The notes under the pieces were generated by a model, which was given only the letters and a program-made list of their open reading frames with translations, did not search any database and was not told where the DNA came from. Below are positions 1 to 5,794 of a stretch of DNA of 10,389 bases, piece by piece; position 1 is the first letter of the stretch; the number at the start of each line of letters is the position of its first letter. Source of the DNA: an uncultured Chthoniobacterales bacterium (GTDB lineage Bacteria > Verrucomicrobiota > Verrucomicrobiia > Chthoniobacterales > UBA10450); the NCBI GenBank assembly GCA_955652155.1, contig CATPAT010000022.1, positions 1-10,389 of the forward strand. Reading direction: 5' to 3'. A program made the position numbers and the translations under genes.

Positions 1-1
1 C

Positions 2-529
2 AAACGCGTTGTCAGTTTCGTCGCCGATACCGGAAACAAATATCTTTCCAAGATGTACAACGATTTTTGGATGGCGGAGCAGGGATTCATTCACCGGCCG
101 CCCCAGGGCGATCTGAACGATTTGATTTCGCATCGTTATGAAGCCGGCGAAGTCATTTCGGTCGGGCCAACCGACACGCTCCTGACCGCATTCAAACGGA
201 TGCGCGATGCCGATGTGTCCCAATTGCCGGTGGTCGATCAAAGCGGACGCGCGATCGGAATTCTGGATGAATCCGACGTGCTGGTGAAAGTGCACCGCGA
301 CTCCAGCCACTTTAATGATCCGGTCGAGAACGCGATGACCGACCGGCTCGAAACGCTTCCGCCCAACGCGAAGTTTAACGACCTACTCGAGGTTTTTGAT
401 CGCGGTCGCGTTGCCATCGTGATGGACAGCGACAAATTTCTCGGTCTGATCACGCGCACCGATTTGCTTTCGTATTTGCGGCTGAACATGCCGAAGTCTT
501 CGGTTCCGCCGCAGCGCGAATATAATTAA
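2..529 (+). CDS. cbs: Cystathionine beta-synthase, C-terminal part (5' end outside window)
   Basis: The frame is open from base 2 and ends with TAA at 527-529; about 175 C-terminal residues are visible. The enzyme condenses serine and homocysteine to cystathionine in the cytoplasm (fold type II PLP enzyme). The first visible residues include DTGNKYLSKMYNDFW (visible residues 9-23), which matches the end of the catalytic domain in bacterial cystathionine beta-synthases. Two CBS (Bateman) motifs follow, at about visible residues 51-97 (with QLPVVDQSGRAIGILDESD) and 110-159 (ending GLITRTDLLSYL). The PLP lysine lies upstream of the window. The Met codon at 53 is internal to the conserved domain and is not the start. 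A gamma-lyase-type gene begins 21 bp downstream, which supports a transsulfuration role over plain O-acetylserine sulfhydrylase. Tandem CBS motifs usually bind adenosyl compounds; which ligand binds here cannot be read from the sequence. Confidence 0.88.
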   Translation, partial: KRVVSFVADTGNKYLSKMYNDFWMAEQGFIHRPPQGDLNDLISHRYEAGEVISVGPTDTLLTAFKRMRDADVSQLPVVDQSGRAIGILDESDVLVKVHRDSSHFNDPVENAMTDRLETLPPNAKFNDLLEVFDRGRVAIVMDSDKFLGLITRTDLLSYLRLNMPKSSVPPQREYN

Positions 530-550
530 GCGCGCACCAGTTAGATCGAC

Positions 551-1711
551 ATGAAGAAACAACACGAGTTTGCCACCCGCGCGATTCACGCCGGCCAGGA
601 ACCGGATCCGACCACAGGCGCGATCATCACCCCAATTTACGCAACATCGACCTACGTCCAGGAAAGTCCGGGCAAACACAAAGGCTATGACTACTCGCGT
701 TCAATTAATCCCACGCGACTGGCTTACGAAAAATGCATCGCCGATCTCGAAAGTGGCACGCGTGGCTTTGCCTTCGCTTCCGGACTCGCCGCCATGTCCA
801 CCGCGCTCGATTTGCTCGAAAGCGGTTCGCACGTCGTTGTTAGTGACGATCTCTACGGCGGGACGTTTCGCCTTTTCGAAAAAGTTCGGCGTGGTTCCGC
901 GAACCTCGATTTCACTTATGTCGATCTCACCGACGCTTCGCGCTTCAAAGATGCGATCAAAGAGAACACGCGAATGGTTTGGATCGAAACACCGAGCAAT
1001 CCGCTGCTCAAAATTATCGACTTGGAAGCGATCGCGAAGGTCGCGCGCGAGCACAAAATTATTTCGGTCTCCGACAACACCTTCGCCACACCTTGGATCC
1101 AGCGACCGATTGAATTCGGTTTTGATTTAGTCATCCATTCGGCGACCAAATATTTGAACGGCCACTCGGACATGATCGGCGGAGTGACCGTGGTCGGAGA
1201 GAGCAAGGAACTCGGCGACCGGATGTGGTTTCTCCAAAACTCGGTCGGCGCGATCGCCGGCGCATTCGATAGTTTTCTGGTGTTGCGAAGTTTGAAAACG
1301 CTCGCGTTGCGAATGGAGCGCCATTGCGCGAACGCGTTGGAGATTGCGCGCTGGCTCGAAGAACAGCCGCAGGTCGAGTCGGTCAGCTATCCCGGATTGA
1401 AATCCCACCCGCAGCATGATCTGGCCCGCACCCAAATGCGAGGGTTCGGCGGAATGGTCACGATCGTTTTAAAGACCGATCTCGAGGGAACGCGGCGCTT
1501 TCTCGAGAATACCCATCTCTTCGCTCTGGCAGAAAGTTTGGGTGGCGTGGAAAGCCTGATTAATCATCCCGCGCTCATGACCCACGCTTCGGTGCCGAAA
1601 GAACAACGCGAAAAACTTGGGGTCACCGATTCACTCGTTCGCCTTTCAGTGGGCGTGGAAGATCTGCGGGATTTGGTGGACGATCTGAAAACCGCGCTCG
1701 AAGCGATCTGA
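551..1711 (+). CDS. Cystathionine gamma-lyase / gamma-synthase family PLP enzyme
   Basis: This 386-residue protein is full length for the Cys/Met-metabolism PLP family (fold type I, cytoplasmic tetramer). Landmarks are YDYSRSINPT at 46-55 (Tyr48 and Arg50 bind the cofactor phosphate of the neighbouring subunit), YGG at 102-104, Asp175 in SDNTF (pairs with the pyridine nitrogen), the Schiff-base Lys200 in SATKYLNGHSD, and Arg364 in VRLSVGVED near the C-terminus (substrate carboxylate). The segment ESLGGVESL (328-336) followed by MTHAS carries the glutamate (Glu334) that is typical of gamma-lyases and gamma-synthases. The gene lies 21 bp after cbs and is probably co-transcribed with it, so cleavage of cystathionine to cysteine, 2-oxobutyrate and ammonia is the best inferred role. 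Gamma-synthase activity (methionine direction) cannot be excluded, because the family overlaps in sequence. No Shine-Dalgarno sequence precedes the ATG. Confidence 0.9.
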   Translation: MKKQHEFATRAIHAGQEPDPTTGAIITPIYATSTYVQESPGKHKGYDYSRSINPTRLAYEKCIADLESGTRGFAFASGLAAMSTALDLLESGSHVVVSDDLYGGTFRLFEKVRRGSANLDFTYVDLTDASRFKDAIKENTRMVWIETPSNPLLKIIDLEAIAKVAREHKIISVSDNTFATPWIQRPIEFGFDLVIHSATKYLNGHSDMIGGVTVVGESKELGDRMWFLQNSVGAIAGAFDSFLVLRSLKTLALRMERHCANALEIARWLEEQPQVESVSYPGLKSHPQHDLARTQMRGFGGMVTIVLKTDLEGTRRFLENTHLFALAESLGGVESLINHPALMTHASVPKEQREKLGVTDSLVRLSVGVEDLRDLVDDLKTALEAI

Positions 1712-1831
1712 GGTGGATCGCGCGCTCCGTCGCGCGATGGTAAATAAATGCGGCTGCGCCGCCATAATATCATCGAGCTCGCCACGGGACGAGTCCGTCC
1801 GTAGGCGGATAAGGGACTGCTCGATCCACCT
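1711..1831. repeat. 121-bp palindromic element with terminal inverted repeats (MITE/REP-like)
   Basis: The space between the gamma-lyase and aroC genes is bounded by AGGTGGATCG (1711-1720) and its exact reverse complement CGATCCACCT (1822-1831). Allowing three mismatches, the match extends to 15 of 18 bases. Three hairpins lie inside: a perfect 8-bp stem ATCGCGCG/CGCGCGAT (1717-1724 with 1731-1738, loop CTCCGT), a 5-bp stem GCGGC/GCCGC (1750-1754 with 1758-1762, loop TGC), and GGAC/GTCC (1787-1790 with 1797-1800, loop GAGTCC), which can be lengthened to about 6 bp with one bulged G. The left end shares the last base of the preceding TGA. No coding gene is supported here. No clear target duplication flanks the element. 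It could be a non-autonomous mobile repeat or a structured transcript end; there is no U-tract typical of an intrinsic terminator. Confidence 0.6.
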
Positions 1832-1869
1832 CTCGCGCTTTTCCTCGCTTGGCTTAACTTCCTCGCTCA

Positions 1870-2961
1870 ATGGGCAACAGCTTCGGTCAACTTTTTCGCG
1901 TCACCACGTTCGGTGAGTCGCACGGCGGCGGCATCGGCGTTGTAATCGATGGTTGCCCACCAAAGATCGACATTTCGCAAGTCGACATTCAACGCGAGCT
2001 CGATCGACGCCGGCCCGGTCAAAGCAAAATCACCACGCAGCGGCAGGAGGAAGATCGTTGCGAAATTCTTTCCGGCGTCTTCGATCGCAAAACGCTCGGC
2101 ACGCCGATCGGCATTCTCGTTCGCAACAAAGATGCGCGACCGCAGGATTATGCCGAAATCGCGACAAAATTTCGGCCGTCGCACGCTGACTTCACCTACG
2201 AAGCGAAATACGGAATTCGGAATTGGCAGGGCGGGGGACGCGCTTCCGCGCGCGAGACCATCGGGCGCGTAGCCGCGGGTGTTGTCGCGCAAAAAGTTTT
2301 GCGCTCATTTTATCCGAAAATCGACATCGTCGCCTACGTGGTGCTGATCCACGAGCTCTCCGCGAAGATCGATCGATCGAAAGTGAAGACAAGCGATGTC
2401 GATGCAAACATCGTCCGCTGTCCGGACCAGACGGCGGCCAAGAAAATGATTTCATTGATCGAGAAAACCCGGGCCGAAGGCGATTCGTTAGGCGGAGTGA
2501 TCGAATGTGTCGTGCGAAATGCACCAATCGGCCTGGGTGAACCGGTTTTCGACAAACTCGAGGCCGATCTTGCGAAAGCGATGCTTAGTTTACCCGCGAC
2601 CAAAGGTTTCGAGATCGGTTCTGGTTTTTCGTCCACCCGCATGCGCGGCTCGGAGCACAACGATCCGTTTGAAATGCGCCGCGGCAAGATTCGAACATCG
2701 ACAAATTATTCAGGCGGTATTCAGGGCGGGATCTCGAACGGCGAAGAGATTTATTTTCGAGTGGCGTTCAAACCGACGGCGACGATCGCTCGCGAACAAA
2801 AAACTGTCAGCGCGTCACGCGAACAAACCAAACTTGCCGCGCGCGGTCGCCATGATCCGTGCGTCTTGCCGCGGGCGGTGCCGATGGTCGAGGCGATGGC
2901 CGCGCTTGTCCTGTGCGATCACTCGCTCCGCCAGCGCGCGATTAGGTTTTCGAACGAATGA
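1870..2961 (+). CDS. aroC: Chorismate synthase
   Basis: This enzyme converts 5-enolpyruvylshikimate-3-phosphate to chorismate, the last shared step to aromatic amino acids, folates and quinones; it needs reduced FMN and acts as a cytoplasmic tetramer. The 363-residue length matches the family. Signatures present are FGESHGG at 14-20 (catalytic His18), RRRPGQS at 46-52, PSHADFTYEAKYG at 103-115 (second catalytic His105), GGGRASARETIGRVAAG at 121-137, STRMRGSEHND at 255-265, NYSGGIQGGISNG at 279-291 and RGRHDPC at 325-331. The start fits the usual N-terminus (Met-Gly-Asn-Ser-Phe-Gly), although the ATG has no Shine-Dalgarno sequence and follows 38 bp after the palindromic element. Its TGA overlaps the ATG of the next gene (ATGA), which suggests coupled translation. 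All key residues are present and nothing looks degraded. Confidence 0.97.
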   Translation: MGNSFGQLFRVTTFGESHGGGIGVVIDGCPPKIDISQVDIQRELDRRRPGQSKITTQRQEEDRCEILSGVFDRKTLGTPIGILVRNKDARPQDYAEIATKFRPSHADFTYEAKYGIRNWQGGGRASARETIGRVAAGVVAQKVLRSFYPKIDIVAYVVLIHELSAKIDRSKVKTSDVDANIVRCPDQTAAKKMISLIEKTRAEGDSLGGVIECVVRNAPIGLGEPVFDKLEADLAKAMLSLPATKGFEIGSGFSSTRMRGSEHNDPFEMRRGKIRTSTNYSGGIQGGISNGEEIYFRVAFKPTATIAREQKTVSASREQTKLAARGRHDPCVLPRAVPMVEAMAALVLCDHSLRQRAIRFSNE

Positions 2962-3860
2962 ACTCGCAACTTCAAGCCGCAGCCGGCTCGCCGCTTTGGC
3001 AGCTCGTCTTTGTTACCTTCGCGCTTGCGTTGATTGTGTTCGAAGTCTTGCGCGGCTGGCGGCGCGGTCTGCCGCGACAAGTGGCGCGCTTGGGGGCGCT
3101 GATCGCCGCTTATTTCGCCGCCTATTTTGGCGGTAAATTTCTTGCCCCGCTTCTCGGGGTGTTTTTCAGAATGCCCGACGTGTTATTGTCGATTTTCGCG
3201 GGTGCGATCTTCGCACTGATCATTTACGTGGTCATCAGCGGGATCGGTTCGGCTCTTTTTCGGCGAACAAATCAACACGATTCCTTGGTTGTTCGATTGC
3301 TTTATGGATCGACCGGCGCGTTACTCGGAGTGTTCTTCGGGCTGTTCCTGGTTTGGCTGATCGTCGTCGCTGTCCGATCGATCGGTTCGGTGGCTGACGC
3401 CCAGGTGCGCGAACAAGCGAGTGATTCCAGTGTCCTTCATGCGGTGGACGTTCGTCGACGTTTTTTGGGAGAAGCGAATGAAGATCAGGCGCCTTTGACC
3501 ACGTCTTTGGCCCGTCTCAAAAACTCGCTTGAGATGGGAGTGATCGGTAATGCGGTCAAGAAAATCGATGTCGTTCCACAACAGACCTACGATGTAATCG
3601 AAAAGGTGGGGGCAGTAGCGGCAAATCCTCAAAATGCGGAGCGCTTTTTATCATTTCCGGGCGCGCGCGAACTCAGCGAGCACCCAAAAATCATCGCGCT
3701 CCGCAATGACCAGGAGATCTCGCAAATGCTTGGGCAAGGGCGATTGCTCGAGCTTATTCAAGATCCGCGCATCATCGATGCCGTAAACGACCCGGATCTT
3801 AGAGCGCGACTGAAAAAATTCGATTTGAACGCAGCGCTCACCTACGCCATTCAGAAATAA
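2958..3860 (+). CDS. CvpA-family inner membrane protein with long repeat-bearing C-terminal tail
   Basis: The protein has 300 residues. Four hydrophobic segments are visible at about 14-31, 43-70, 75-100 and 115-139. The loop GWRRGLPRQVARLGALIAAY (33-52) and the segment GSTGALLGVFFGLF (117-130) fit the CvpA (colicin V production) pattern of a Gly/Arg-rich loop before TM2 and a glycine-rich last helix. Ordinary CvpA proteins are about 160-180 residues; here roughly 160 further, mostly charged residues follow. The tail contains a duplicated motif: EHPKIIALRNDQEI (241-254) and QDPRIIDAVNDPDL (268-281), 27 residues apart. The ATG overlaps the aroC stop by 4 bp, and an AGG lies 11 bp upstream of it. 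CvpA proteins are linked to cell-envelope homeostasis and colicin V export in enterobacteria; a specific function here is not known. Family assignment is fairly sure, function is not. Confidence 0.75.
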   Translation: MNSQLQAAAGSPLWQLVFVTFALALIVFEVLRGWRRGLPRQVARLGALIAAYFAAYFGGKFLAPLLGVFFRMPDVLLSIFAGAIFALIIYVVISGIGSALFRRTNQHDSLVVRLLYGSTGALLGVFFGLFLVWLIVVAVRSIGSVADAQVREQASDSSVLHAVDVRRRFLGEANEDQAPLTTSLARLKNSLEMGVIGNAVKKIDVVPQQTYDVIEKVGAVAANPQNAERFLSFPGARELSEHPKIIALRNDQEISQMLGQGRLLELIQDPRIIDAVNDPDLRARLKKFDLNAALTYAIQK

Positions 3861-3865
3861 GCTCG

Positions 3866-3892
3866 CACAAAGTCCACAAAGGACACCAAGGC
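3866..3892 (+). repeat. Left arm: three tandem 9-bp units (CACAAAG-type)
   Basis: The units are cacaaagtc (3866-3874), cacaaagga (3875-3883) and caccaaggc (3884-3892). The first two share cacaaag exactly; the third has one change (caccaag). The arm ends on the base before the ATG of the GxxExxY gene and is the inverted counterpart of the arm at 4295-4321. Confidence 0.75.
3878..3883 (+). promoter_or_regulatory. Ribosome binding site formed by the repeat arm
   Basis: AAAGGA lies 9 bases before the ATG at 3893, a normal Shine-Dalgarno distance. It is part of the second 9-bp repeat unit, so the repeat itself seems to provide the ribosome binding site. It is the only good Shine-Dalgarno match ahead of any gene in this window, which is consistent with a cassette that brings its own translation signal. 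Confidence 0.5.
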
Positions 3893-4302
3893 ATGTCAGA
3901 AAATGAAATTGCCAAGCGAGTTCTGGATTGTGCGTTTGTAGTTCATACGAAGCTCGGTCCAGGATTACTCGAATCGGTGTATGAGGTTGTGATGGCCCAC
4001 GAATTGAGAAAGAAAGGCCTAACGGTCGAGCGACAGAAGCCGATGCCAATCACCTACGACGGCGTCCGCTTCGAGCAGGCCTTTCGAGCAGATCTCCTAG
4101 TCGATTCAAAAGTTATCGCTGAATTGAAGTCAGTTGAGTCACTTTCTCCTTTGCACGCAAACAAGTGCTGACCCAGCTACGAATGACTGATCTCAAGCTC
4201 GGTTTGCTCATTAATTTTGGTGAGGCGCATCTGAAGAACGGGATCAATCGAATCATCAATGGCAAATTAGAAAACGAAACTTCCTCCGAGATTTCTTTGT
4301 GA
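3893..4302 (+). pseudogene. GxxExxY family protein (PD-(D/E)xK nuclease-like fold), frameshifted
   Basis: The first frame gives 92 residues and stops at TGA 4169-4171. It carries the name motif as GLLESVY (Gly24, Glu27, Tyr30) and a PD-(D/E)xK-like pattern: Asp67 in FRADLLV and Glu77-Leu-Lys79 in IAELK. After VESLSPLHA (81-89) the family usually continues with a Gln-x-x-Thr-x-Leu-(K/R) helix and an LLINF strand. Exactly this appears in the next frame: QVLTQLRMTDLKLGLLINFG, starting at 4162 and running to TGA 4300-4302. Losing one A from an A-run at 4159-4161 explains the shift; restoring it yields a protein of about 136 residues, close to the family norm of 120-130. Biochemical function of the family is unknown as far as I can say. 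The truncated product lacks the last helix-strand-helix and is probably inactive. A base-calling error is the alternative. Confidence 0.8.
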
Positions 4303-4321
4303 CCTTTGTGACCTTTGTGCG
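4295..4321 (-). repeat. Right arm: three tandem 9-bp units (inverted)
   Basis: The units are ctttgtgac (4295-4303), ctttgtgac (4304-4312) and ctttgtgcg (4313-4321). Two copies are identical and the third differs only in its last two bases. Read on the - strand they match the CACAAAG units of the left arm. The TGA that would end the repaired GxxExxY frame (4300-4302) lies within the first unit. Read on the - strand, the repeat can be translated as SHKGHKGHKE, a spurious peptide. Confidence 0.75.
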
Positions 4322-4335
4322 AGAAATCTGAGTAG

Positions 4336-5790
4336 ATGAAATACATCGCGACAATTGGACTGGAGGTTCACGTCCAGTTGAAGACGCGCTCGAAGATGTT
4401 TTGCGCGTGCTCGGTGGAATTTGGCGCGGCGCCGAACACACACACTTGTCCGGTCTGTCTTGGTCTGCCGGGCGCGTTGCCGGTAATGAATCACGAAGCG
4501 TTGCGCATGACGGTGCTGACCGGACTGATGCTCGACTGCGAGATTGCGCCAATCTCGAAGTTCGACCGGAAAAATTATTTCTATCCGGACATGCCGAAGA
4601 ATTATCAGATCTCGCAATACGACATGCCGCTTTGCGCGAACGGCCGGGTGCCGTTGCACGACCTGGCGTATCCGAAAGATGCGCAGAAAAATATTGCCAC
4701 GCCGGACAAGGAAGTGCACCTCGTCCGCATTCATCTAGAGGAGGATGTGGCCAAAAGTTTCCATTTTGAGACGAGTACCGGCATCGATTTCAATCGCGCC
4801 GGCACGCCGTTGATGGAAATTGTGACACAGCCGGAGATCAACTCACCCGAAGAGGCATTCGCCTTTCTCACGTCGCTCAAACAAATTTTGATTTACGGCG
4901 GAGTCAGCGATGCCGATATGGAAAAGGGACAACTGCGCTGCGACTGCAACGTTTCGGTGCGGCCGGAAAAGCAGGCGGAGCTCGGCGCGAAAATAGAGAT
5001 CAAGAACATGAACTCGATCAGCGGTGTACGGCGCGCGCTTGCGTTTGAAATTCAGCGACAAACCGAAGCGCTCGAGCGCGGCGAAAAACTCCAACAGGAG
5101 ACCCGCGGCTGGGACGATGCCGCCGGCGAAACGTTCGTGATGCGCACCAAAGAATCGGCGCACGACTATCGTTACTTTCCCGATCCGGACCTCGTTCCGG
5201 TGAAAAGTGAAGTGTTACTGGCCGATGCGCGTGCCCGCGTTCCGGAATTGCCGAAGGCGAAACGCGCCCGTTTCATCGAGCAATATCAAATTACGCCGTA
5301 TGATGCGGGCGTCCTGGCGGACGATGTCGATCTTGCGCGTTATTTCGAAACTGCCGCCAAGGGCGCGAAGAAACCGAAGAATGTCGCCAACTGGATCCTG
5401 AACGATTTGCAAAGCGCGCTCAGCACCTCCGGAAAAACAATCAATGATTGTCCGATCCCGCCGGAGGCTCTCGACGAGCTGGTCAATCTGATCGAGAGCG
5501 GAAAGATCAGCGGAAAACAGGGCAAGGAAGTTTTCGCGGAAATGTTTTCCAGCGGCAAAGGCGCGGCTGCGATCGTGAAAGAAAAAGGGATCGAGCAACT
5601 GAGCGACACGAGCGCGATCGAAAAATTTTGCGATGAAGTGATCGCGGCCAATCCAAAACCGGTGGCGGATTTCAAAGCGGGCAATGCGGCATCGCTCAAT
5701 TTTCTCAAAGGCCAGGTGATGAAACTGTCGAAGGGCAAAGCAAATCCGCAGCTGGCCGGCGAAATCCTGGAACGAAAGTTAAGATCGTAA
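4336..5790 (+). CDS. gatB: Asp/Glu-tRNA(Asn/Gln) amidotransferase subunit B
   Basis: GatB is the tRNA-binding kinase/transamidase subunit of the cytoplasmic GatCAB complex, which converts misacylated Glu-tRNA(Gln) or Asp-tRNA(Asn) to the amide form using ammonia channelled from GatA. The 484-residue length is typical. It starts MKYIATIGLEVHVQL. A zinc site Cys23-x-Cys25...Cys38-x-x-Cys41 is followed by KNYFYPDMPKNYQISQYD (79-96), HLEEDVAK (133-140), a MEKGQLRCDCNVSVRP block (195-210), IEIKNMNS (220-227) and YRYFPDPDL (278-286). A helical and YqeY-like tail fills about 295-484 and ends in GQVMKLSKGKANP...ILERKL. The presence of gatB implies that this organism forms at least one of Gln-tRNA or Asn-tRNA indirectly. 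No gatA or gatC is nearby, so the complex is encoded at dispersed loci. The start lies 12 bp after the cassette end and has no Shine-Dalgarno sequence. Confidence 0.97.
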   Translation: MKYIATIGLEVHVQLKTRSKMFCACSVEFGAAPNTHTCPVCLGLPGALPVMNHEALRMTVLTGLMLDCEIAPISKFDRKNYFYPDMPKNYQISQYDMPLCANGRVPLHDLAYPKDAQKNIATPDKEVHLVRIHLEEDVAKSFHFETSTGIDFNRAGTPLMEIVTQPEINSPEEAFAFLTSLKQILIYGGVSDADMEKGQLRCDCNVSVRPEKQAELGAKIEIKNMNSISGVRRALAFEIQRQTEALERGEKLQQETRGWDDAAGETFVMRTKESAHDYRYFPDPDLVPVKSEVLLADARARVPELPKAKRARFIEQYQITPYDAGVLADDVDLARYFETAAKGAKKPKNVANWILNDLQSALSTSGKTINDCPIPPEALDELVNLIESGKISGKQGKEVFAEMFSSGKGAAAIVKEKGIEQLSDTSAIEKFCDEVIAANPKPVADFKAGNAASLNFLKGQVMKLSKGKANPQLAGEILERKLRS

Positions 5791-5794
5791 AGCG

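Larger units (their letters stand above)
3862..4323. mobile_element. Putative cassette: GxxExxY gene framed by inverted arms of 9-bp repeats
   Basis: A 462-bp unit sits between the cvpA-like stop and the gatB start. Its outermost 11 bases, CTCGCACAAAG (3862-3872), recur as an exact reverse complement, CTTTGTGCGAG (4313-4323). Inside each end are three consecutive 9-bp units: cacaaagtc, cacaaagga, caccaaggc on the left and ctttgtgac, ctttgtgac, ctttgtgcg on the right, in inverted orientation. The only content is one GxxExxY-type gene that fits almost exactly between the arms. Exact ends and a gene flush with them suggest a transferable unit. No transposase is encoded and no convincing target duplication is visible, so movement would have to be supplied in trans. 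The alternative is a fixed gene with structured flanks. Confidence 0.55.

Noticed and set aside
1713..1916. 67-codon open frame starting in the palindromic element and running into aroC
   Set aside because: Most of it is repeat sequence and the rest is out of frame with aroC. No ribosome binding site or recognisable protein pattern.
2507..3136. 209-codon + strand open frame across the aroC / cvpA-like junction
   Set aside because: It runs in another frame over conserved aroC motifs and the first membrane segments of the next gene. Composition is Arg/Ala/Ser-rich with no domain.
4156..4171. Programmed -1 frameshifting to join the two halves of the GxxExxY gene
   Set aside because: The codons GCA AAC AAG do not form a proper X XXY YYZ slippery heptamer, since the A-site codon would not re-pair after slipping, and no clear downstream stimulatory structure is seen. 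A one-base deletion is simpler.
3853..4327. AGAAAT on both sides of the GxxExxY cassette as a target-site duplication
   Set aside because: The left copy (3853-3858) is separated from the inverted repeat by three bases, whereas the right copy (4322-4327) overlaps the repeat end. The match is short, A-rich and could be chance.
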